A DNA stretch of 64,000 nucleotides from Archegozetes longisetosus (lineage: Eukaryota > Arthropoda > Arachnida > Sarcoptiformes > Trhypochthoniidae). Each line of letters opens with the position of its first letter. The stretch's first letter is position 1. Below are positions 56,323 to 64,000 of this stretch, piece after piece. Position numbers and translations under genes: made by a program. The DNA is taken from positions 10,636,220 to 10,700,219 of the forward strand of contig JAEMBT020000001.1 in the NCBI GenBank assembly GCA_018873245.2, given 5' to 3'. The notes beneath the pieces are model-generated. The model was not told the DNA's origin. It searched no databases and worked only from the letters and a program-made list of their open reading frames with translations.

Positions 56323-59300
56323 ATGAATCAGGAAGCTTTAGCATTAATTGATCCTCAAAAACTAATAGAATCTCGATCACTATCTTTTTGGCAAAAATAT
56401 GTCAGAGGAATAAATATGACTTTCATTAACTGTGAACATTTGTATAAGAATTGTCATATACCTCGAATTCACAATCAATTTAATCAATATGTCCATTATA
56501 AAGATGTAAGTTTTTATTCAAATTGAATCTGCAAAATATTAGATTATTTTATTTGTAGGTGACTTACATAGAAATTGATGAGAATATGGCATATCATAGT
56601 TCGCTAATTGTTCCGATTTTCAAAGAAATGGGTGCTCTTGTCAACTATAGGTAGAATTCAATCCACAAATTTCTAAATTTCTTCAAATGATATTTGCAAA
56701 CTATAAAAAGATGAAAATTAGTAAAATTTGTATATTTTTGATTGGTTTAAAACAGCATTCATCTCTATGTGAATAAAGTTGAAGACGAATCAGAAATAGG
56801 TTCGTACTTAAACAATCAAATCGATGGATTTGATGGCGTTCCAATGATTTATGATAATGAACTTAGGATTGGTTACAGTTGTGCAAAACCACTATTCATT
56901 TCAAATCAAATATCAATTTCAAGCCCGGTTGTCAAAAGAGATAAACCTGAAGTCATAAACATATGGAAAGCATTCAATATAAAAGTTTGGATTTTTATAT
57001 CGGTAACGTTTATATTCATTGTACTCATGAATAAAATCATTTCTATGTTCGACAAACACGAGGAAAAGAAAACCAGTTTATTTGGTCACTTTTGGATATA
57101 TTTCAAACCATTGATCGGAATCGGAGAAAGTTTTAAACATCGTAATTATGTTTATCTCTTATGGAGTTTAGCTGTCATCCCGTTGACTGAAATATTTAAG
57201 AATGAATTATTAGTCAATTTGGTAGCAGTTCCTGATGTTTATGCTGATAATATCGATGACATGTTGGATGAAAAGTGGAACATTTATACGAATGCTATTG
57301 ATCTCGAACATTGGAGAGCAATTACCAAAGAAAGGATACTTGATGACAAAGAGTTGAACGATCGATTTGATCGATTATTCAACAAGACTATAGCAATAGA
57401 TATAACTCCAGAAGGACAGTGGTTCCAATTGATGGATAAGCCGAAATCATTTATTAAGAAATTGAAGAAAAGTGTACTCTTTGAAGATGATCAAAGTGTC
57501 AAACTTTTTGAGATGGTTCTCAAGAAGATGGTGAAACCACATTTTGGAACAGAGGCTTATGTACCGAAATTAATTACACCTCTTTGTTATCGACCAGATT
57601 TTAACTTCACATTGGAAGCTGAAAAAGTGTAAGTTCAGATATAATTTGAGTAAAATTCGAATTAATCCTTATAAGACATCGAATTCTGTACATAAGTATA
57701 GACATTTGCACTTTGAAGTTATGCCAAAATTGAATTAATACTTTGCAGAAGTTTTGCTTAAATCACAAATGGCTTGATTCGTATTTGAGTTCATGTCAGT
57801 TTAGCAGAATCGCGTTTTACAGTCAGCTAGGTTGGAACGCGTGAACATATATTTGACAAATGATTGTATGACCCCTACACCCGAGGTTTTCTTTATTCAT
57901 TCACAAAACCCATAATTAATACTAAGTTCTAAATTTAAATTAATCTTAAATTTTTCATTTTGACAGAACTATAAATTAACTAAATTATTCTTTGGGATAA
58001 TTAACATCAGTTTTACTACTTTTATGTATTAATTTTGCTTAATTTTCATTTTTTGGCTCACAGGTTTTCAGAATTTCAAATATAAAGGAAAATAAAATGC
58101 ATGTGCAAAATCATCTATACTCAAAACCTAAATTCTTGAAACTCAAGTTCTAAACAACCGGCACTCTTGATTATCAATTCAGAGAGTAGGGTAGGTTTTC
58201 TAAAATATGAACTAAGGCAAAACATTTCGGTTCAGCTGGCTAGATAAGATTTTATTTTTATAAAACAGATTTCTGCCAAAACTGCACAAAACTCATTTTT
58301 TATAAACTATATTTTAAGATGAATCATTTTAAAAATCTTCTGTTAAGGACTTTGCGATTGTTTGAAGTATCACTATTAAACTATTGGTATGATTTTAAAT
58401 CGAATTTTTACTTGACTGCTGGCCTGATGTTATTAAAACAGTTCAAGGGAGACGTATTCGATCAACTTATTGATGAAGAATCAGAACTTGAGCCTTTAAA
58501 AATGATAGATATAAAATCTGTGTTTTTATGGCTCCTGTATTGTTCAGCATTCCATTCAATTGTATTTGGCTTAGAATTGCTATATTCTGCGTTCAGAAAT
58601 TACCAGATGTTTAACGCAAACCGTACAGAGCGGCGAAACTTAGGGGCTATAAATTATGCAAAACGCTTGTTACAAATTGTTTTTGAATCGCAACTGCTCC
58701 AGATCACGAAGTGTCGATCCCCACTGCCCCGCCAAACGGTAGTGGTTCCGATATCAGAACCATCAGAATCACAACCCAGTCCTGAAGTGCACCCGAGTTC
58801 AGGACCGAATCCCAGATCTGAAGTGACTCCGAAATCAGAATTGAATCCTAATCCTCAAATAACCTCGAAGTCACATCCTAATCCACAAGCGATCCCGAGT
58901 TCAGGACCGAATCTCAGTTCTGAAGTGACTCCGAAATCAGAATTGAATCCTAATCCTCAAATAATCTCGGAGTCACATCCCAATCCACAAGTGATCCAGA
59001 ACTCAGGACCGAATCCCAGCACTGAAGTGATCCAAAATTCAGAACTGCCTTGGAATCCTCAAGTAATCCAGATCTCAGAACCGAATCTCAGTCTTGAAGT
59101 GACTCCGGGGTTAGAACTTAATCCCAGTCCTCAAATAATCTCGAAGCCACATCCCAATCGACAAGTGATCCAGAGCTCAGGACCGAATCCCAGTTCTGAA
59201 GTGATCCCAAAGTCAGAACAGAGTCCGAGTCCTGAATTGATTATGAAATCAGATCAAACCTCTAACCGAAGGCTTATGATTCAAACCGAACGTCTAAATG

Positions 59301-59329
59301 CTGGTACTGGAGCTGGACCTCAAAATTAG
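56323..59329 (+). CDS. Ionotropic-receptor-like (iGluR family) channel with Pro-rich repeat tail
   Basis: Exons 56323-56505, 56559-56650, 56756-57626 (or 57628), 58319-59329; ~718 aa. The last junction needs a GTGTAA donor or an unseen small exon. The first ATG may not be the true start because no signal peptide precedes it. Ligand-binding S1 ends SNQISISSPVVKR. M1 is VWIFISVTFIFIVLM, then pore/M3 YLLWSLAVIPLTEIF. S2 continues to LRLFEVSLLNYWYDF. M4 is SVFLWLLYCSAFHSIVFGLELL. This is the divergent-IR layout; mites use IRs as chemosensory cation channels. After M4 a cytosolic tail carries ~34-residue Pro/Ser repeats (TPKSELNPNPQI). The TAG stop is contributed by the hAT-type element beginning at 59327. 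Confidence 0.7.
58740..59262 (+). repeat. ~102-bp tandem repeats in the receptor's tail
   Basis: About five imperfect units encode variants of SSGPNxSSEVTPKSELNPNP followed by QIxSxSHPNPQxI. The reading frame is kept across units, so the repeat expanded as coding sequence. Confidence 0.8.
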
Positions 59330-59758
59330 AACATGGTATCATCGTGAAATGAGCTTCTCGAGTCTCGAAAAATTGTTGGTCTCGAGAATTCCATATAGTA
59401 CAGTGCAAAGTTTTGATCACTAATTATTTACTTGTACTTAGATTCACTATAATACATTAAATTGAGATAACCGTTCAATAATTAAAAGCTTTTAATCTAA
59501 TTTTAGATTTATCTAACAAATCTATTTTCAGTAAAAACGACCCTTTCACGAATCAACTTTTTTGATGAAACACATTTTTATGCATTTAAAACCCTAAACT
59601 CACAATTATTCATCAAATATTCATTGCCTCACCCAATTATACAATATTTTTCTTCCGTCAACATTAAAACATAAAATCTTTTAGAAATTAAGGGTCAGTT
59701 ATTGGGATTAAATTAATAAAAATATTTTTCGAGACTCGATAAGCGATACCATGCTCTA
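59327..59758. mobile_element. 432-bp hAT-type element supplying the receptor stop codon
   Basis: Ends TAGAACATGGTATC / GATACCATGCTCTA with a further shared TCGAGTCTCGAAAAAT. Perfect 8-bp duplication ctcaaaat at 59319-59326 and 59759-59766. The first three bases of the element are the in-frame TAG terminating the upstream coding sequence. Confidence 0.88.
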
Positions 59759-60000
59759 CTCAAAATCGACTTCATGTTAAAAATAATAAATAACTTTTTT
59801 ATTATACTTCTGCGTGTGCTAAATAAATAACTCCAGTCCTTCTATTTTTCAGTTTTATCAAACAAAACTTTCAATGATAGTTTGACTAACTTCTTAATGT
59901 AGTCTATTGTCAGCAGTATAAACGTTACGCTGTGGCGTATCCTTAAGTAATTTCAATCGAGATTTTGCACATTTTATAGGAAGCACGTTCAAGCTAATAC

Positions 60001-60758
60001 TAACAATTGACCCTCGGCAGTGAACGGCACAAATTTGAAAATTTTCTTCTTACAAAACCAATCTTAGGCACACTACAAAACACATATCAAAAAATTAGCT
60101 GCCAACGCGTTACGTAACATATATTTTTTTTAAATTTAATTTTTTCAAGTTCTATTCATTACTGTTTGAATGCAGAGTTAATCAAACAGCCATGGCGCTG
60201 AGGTATATTAAACATCTATGTCTCGGGTTCGATACTTTGATTTCCAAATTTTCTTTACCTCTGAAACTTTAGTAACTTTAATTTTTTGACATATTTTATA
60301 TGCAAAATGTGTTTTTATTTGTAAACAAATCGTTTAAATACTATTCAATTGTGAAAATGAATTCATTTAATATTGTCAGTGAATTAACAAATTTCACAAT
60401 TGAATAGTATTTAAACGATTTGTTTACAATAAAAACACATTTTGCATATAAAATATGTCAAAAAATTAAAGTTACTAAAGTTTCAGAGGTAAAGAAAATT
60501 TGGAAATCAAAGTATCGAACCAGAGACCTAGATGTTTAATATCAAATACTCTACCTCAGCGCCATGAAGGCTATTTGATTAACTATGCATTCAAACAGTA
60601 ATGGATAGAACTTGAAAAAATTAAATTTCAAAAAAATATATGTTACGTAACGCGTTGGCAGCTAATTTTTGATATGTGTTTTGTAGTGTGCCTAAGATTG
60701 GTATTGTAAAAAAAAATTTTCAAGTTTGTGCCGTTCGCTGCCGAGGGTCCATTGTAAG
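60001..60758. repeat. ~760-bp fold-back element with tRNA-like promoter motifs
   Basis: Arms of ~370 bp are near-perfect reverse complements meeting near 60378. Outer ends are GACCCTCGGCAG / CTGCCGAGGGTC. Each arm contains an A-box-like TGGCGCTGAGGTA and a B-box-like GGTTCGATAC at tRNA-like spacing (60193-60235 plus; 60512-60564 minus). No protein. Confidence 0.75.
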
Positions 60759-61367
60759 TTATTTAACACTATTGTTTTTCAATGTCACATGACTGATATG
60801 CATTATTTTCGTAAGATATGACAAATGATAGCATATTTAATTATATAACTAGAGCTTTGTTTTTGTTACGGAGAGTCGACTCCCAGAGACAAAACACATC
60901 ACAAATAGAACCTAAAGTCTCGAACTTTTATATGTGTGAGTTTTAATTTCAAAGATGTGTCTTTTTATCTATGTTTTAATTTCTTTTGTAAAAGTTCAAA
61001 AAATCTAACAATTAATCTCCGATAACACACCTAACGACGGCGTAACATAAGCTTAGCACTTTCATTAATCTAATTTTACAGGATTATTTTGTATGAAAAT
61101 TAAATTTATCAATATTTTTCTCAAAGAATTTTATTTTGATTGAAAATCGAAATTGATCGATAAATTATCATTCCTAAATGATTACCGATTCTTCTACTCA
61201 TACTACTAACAAGTTGATTGTTATCCGTCGACTCTTAGAAGCTATCCGTCAAATTTAAATTCGTTTTAATTTTCATACTTATGTTGAAAAAACTTCATTT
61301 TTCTGAAATTCATTTTAAATATTCTACTCTTTAGGAGAATAAATCCCTCAAACCTGTAATGCAAATA
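60759..61367. other. Intergenic
   Basis: No gene or repeat recognised. Confidence 0.4.
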
Positions 61368-62212
61368 CTATATATTCAAAAATAACTTTGATTATATTTG
61401 ATGAGTAAAACTTCACTAAAACCATAAGTTAGCCGAAATTGCATTCTTTGGTTTTGAAATTAAAAAAGTTCAATTTATTAACAAATATGACTCGATTTTT
61501 TCAAGATTAAATCTTATCTATTTTCAGAAAAATTCGTGCTTCAAGTTGAGTAAAAAAACATGTTTTTGTTCAGCAATGAGAAAATTGTTTAATATTGTAA
61601 ATTTATTTGTAAACAATCGAATAAACACAACATTTTATAATCAATGATTAAAATCAAAGAATGTAACCTAATCTTATACTCGAATAGCTTAGTCTATTAG
61701 TAACTTATTCATTGAAGAGAGAATTCCTTCGAAAGGTTAAAAAAATAGTTATTACCTTAACAATAATAATATTTCCCGATCGACGACTTAAAGATAAGAT
61801 ACTATATTTAGAAATAAAGATATGATTTGACCTATAATTTAGACATCAGATTGATTATTGATGAATGTGATGATTGCTATCTTTCTTTGAAAAACTAGAG
61901 TAATGTAAAGCCTAAATTTACTTTTCCATTATTAATATTGTTTGCATCAAACAAAAAATTTTATGATTTTATGTAAAATTACTCTATAAATTTCTGTGAA
62001 ATAGTAATGGAACAACAAACGCATTTCTATCAGATAATCGTATAATTGATTAGCACTGATCTCAAATCACATTCCAAATAGTCCTCTGTTTAAAAAAAAT
62101 AACTCATAAAACCATGACTGGTGTCCTTATTATAGGTAATGAATGGTTGTCTTTCATCCCACTTAAATGTCAATCTAAATGAATTTCCATCAAATATTTC
62201 AAAATAATTATA
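61368..62212 (-). repeat. Long inverted repeat, right arm (A')
   Basis: Reverse complement of 53588-54405 with scattered substitutions and small indels. Ends within 40 bp of the 62252 MITE. Confidence 0.85.
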
Positions 62213-62251
62213 TCCATGTATATATCTAAAATATTTATTTATTGATTTATA

Positions 62252-62489
62252 TGAAGGAGTGTTCCATAACTTTTAAAAATTTAGAAATCGATCACGCGTT
62301 TTTTACATTGATTTCCAGCATGTTGGCCCTCGAGTTCCGACCCAATCTTAACTGCATTTTATGTGTTACACAAGTACGCGTATTATCCCACAAAGATTGG
62401 GTCGGACTCGAGGGCTAATATGCTGAAAATTAATGTAAAAAACGCGTGATCGATTTCTAACTGTTCAAAAGTTATGGAACACTCCTTCA
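62252..62489. mobile_element. 238-bp Tc1/mariner-type MITE
   Basis: Ends TGAAGGAGTGTTCCATAACT / reverse complement, flanked by TA (62250-62251, 62490-62491). Arms of ~100 bp fold around a short loop; the inner stem carries CCCTCGAGTTCCGACCC / GGGTCGGACTCGAGGGC. Confidence 0.82.
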
Positions 62490-62511
62490 TATAACTCAAT
62501 AAATACATATT

Positions 62512-63122
62512 TTAAACATATACATTCATATAAAGTTTCATTAATCTACAATAATAGGTTTTAGAGAAATTGGATCTTAAAGTTTTTGATATTTTTACAT
62601 TTCGACAGTCCCCTGTTAGAGATATATGAAGGTGGTAATTATTAAAGTTGCTTGGTTTTTCACTAGGAATAACCCTAAAAAGTTTGGTTAAATTTGGACT
62701 CAAGGCAATTTCCCCATAGGAAGTTTGATAAGCTCTTATTGAACTCATTTTCACTAATATTTTGCAGTACTTCGAAATGACATTCAATTGTTTAACTTTG
62801 ACCTTCTTTTGGTTCAGGAAAGCATTGAATGAATTAATTTCATCGAGTAGTAAGTCTTCGTCAACATAATAATTCAATAATTTATTCATTTCATTCATTC
62901 ATTTTTTAAAATTAATTTTATTTTCGATTCAAAAGATGTAATATTCGAGATTAAACTCAATTCAATCAATAAGTACTTTATATTTGACTTGAGAAACACT
63001 TGATAGAAATCAGAGATAACGAGACGAAGACAAACATAAAAACTATTAATGAATTTGTCGTATAAATGACTGAAGAAATCAATTATAAATTCAATGGTAT
63101 TTTGCACTAAAAACTGATTCAT
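62512..63122 (-). CDS. Hypothetical protein, two overlapping frames (possible frameshift)
   Basis: The first frame starts at ATG 63122 (MNQFLVQNTIEFIIDFFSHL) and stops at 62895. A second frame overlaps it by 4 bases and runs to 62512 (MNEMNKLLNYYVDEDLLLDE). A T-run (A-run on this strand) near 62903 sits at the break, so one longer protein with a homopolymer indel is possible. Helical, Ile/Phe/Leu/Asn-rich, no recognised domain. The first frame stays open upstream of the ATG (SSKRLNAS), so it may be an internal exon. Confidence 0.35.
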
Positions 63123-64000
63123 TGACGCATTAAGTCGTTTGCTTGACGTTTTATAAAAAAATTTTATGAAATAGAGATAAGGTTTTTGTTGAATTTTTTC
63201 TCAAATATACCAATAATAAAAAATATAACGAAATTCTACAACACTTTAAAAGGAATTGTGATACATTTGCAGTGCTTTACTGCAATTGGTTGAATGATTT
63301 ACTGCTTGTACAGTCATTGACAAAACTAACTTCAACGGTTTTGTAGGGTTTTCTAGTATTAAATATCAATGAATTTTGATGAAATTTGTTTCGAATATAC
63401 TAGATGTTGGAAAGCACATTATGGTAGATCGGCGTTGAGATTCCTTGTAAGATAGGTGAACTATTCAAGTAAATTCTGTCGAAGAAATTGGACAGAAATT
63501 TTTCAATTCTGATGGATGGAAGCTAAACTAGATGAAAAATGATTAGACACGTGTATTTTTGTTTCAATCAAATATCGTTTGTCTAAGAACTACAAACCTA
63601 AATACACAAAAAATGTAATTTTTCAAGAAATCATAAATTTTTTTATCTGAAGGAATAAAATTATGATCTCAACGTTAAATTGTAGATAATTTGAATATTT
63701 ATCAAGAAATTTTGTCAAAATTCTATATTATATTAAATATATCGTCAGATTGATAATCTTGCATATTAGATCACGTAAAGTAATAATGATTCAGCCCTTG
63801 TCAAAGTTTAGGTACCTCTAAAAGGGCTGTTTTAAATCAAATTTCAACTCAGTATCGGGTGACATTTCCATCTCTTCGAAGAACTTGTATTCTAGCTGGA
63901 ATTTTAATGATAATTTAAGAACTTTTAGTGAATTATAATTTGTGATGAAATCAAAGTATGAGTAAAACATGCGTGATTCGATACGTAAAGACGTATTGTA
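63123..64000. other. Window edge, no supported gene
   Basis: AT-rich; upstream exons of the minus-strand hypothetical gene could lie here but none is evident. Confidence 0.35.

Noticed and set aside
60190-60236. Functional tRNA gene
   Set aside because: Only A- and B-box-like motifs are present; no convincing acceptor stem or complete cloverleaf can be drawn, and the copy is inside a fold-back repeat.
53588-62212. Polinton/Maverick element
   Set aside because: Long inverted arms fit superficially, but no DNA polymerase B, integrase, ATPase or capsid-like frame is present between them.
62512-63122. RhoGAP domain
   Set aside because: The IEFIID-type helix is faintly reminiscent, but no arginine-finger block or other RhoGAP motif is visible.

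Overview
The window is eukaryotic and almost certainly from an arthropod, most likely an acariform mite (inference). It is AT-rich, and its genes are split by short GT-AG introns. It holds divergent chemoreceptors, a C-type lectin, an adhesion GPCR and an intronless fungal/bacterial-type glycoside hydrolase. Many small DNA transposons fill the space between. No rRNA, true tRNA gene, CRISPR array, LTR element or bacterial operon structure was seen.

Layout. 0.5-2.5 kb: a four-exon secreted C-type lectin whose last exon resembles a phage/bacterial tail-fibre domain, with a TATA/Inr promoter. 2.5-11.3 kb: transposon territory (mariner relic, hairpin element, ~970-bp hAT-like element, MITE, complete Tc1 with intact transposase, 520-bp hAT-type element) plus one small membrane-protein ORF. 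13.0-22.3 kb: two tandem genes joining N-terminal RCC1 repeats to a C-terminal protein kinase. The first has a very long linker and a degenerate catalytic site; the second keeps the catalytic residues but has a one-base frameshift. 23.3-31.8 kb: a nine-exon adhesion GPCR (CCP, discoidin-like, CCP, CCP, HormR, GAIN/GPS, 7TM) with at least four transposon insertions in its introns. 33.9-34.9 kb (minus): a two-exon PAF-acetylhydrolase-like SGNH hydrolase. 35.0-38.7 kb: a 3.1-kb TIR transposon with a two-exon transposase, next to another hAT-type element. 40.4-42.0 kb: a gustatory-receptor-like pseudogene. 43.2-44.25 kb (minus): a secreted leucine-rich-repeat protein. 45.5-47.0 kb (minus): a GH43 enzyme with a C-terminal CBM, probably horizontally acquired. 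47.5-51.5 kb: two further TIR elements encoding cysteine-rich/SWIM proteins. 53.6-62.5 kb: an ionotropic-receptor-like gene inside nested inverted repeats. A hAT-type insertion supplies that gene's stop codon.

Two themes run through the window. First, 8-bp target-site duplications delimit many small hAT-type elements. Second, four coding frames break in homopolymer runs, and restoring one base re-establishes both homology and exon phase. This points to base-level consensus errors in the assembly, or to recent decay.

Exon structures were derived by eye from GT-AG sites, reading-frame phase and domain continuity. Family names come from motif recognition without database searches.
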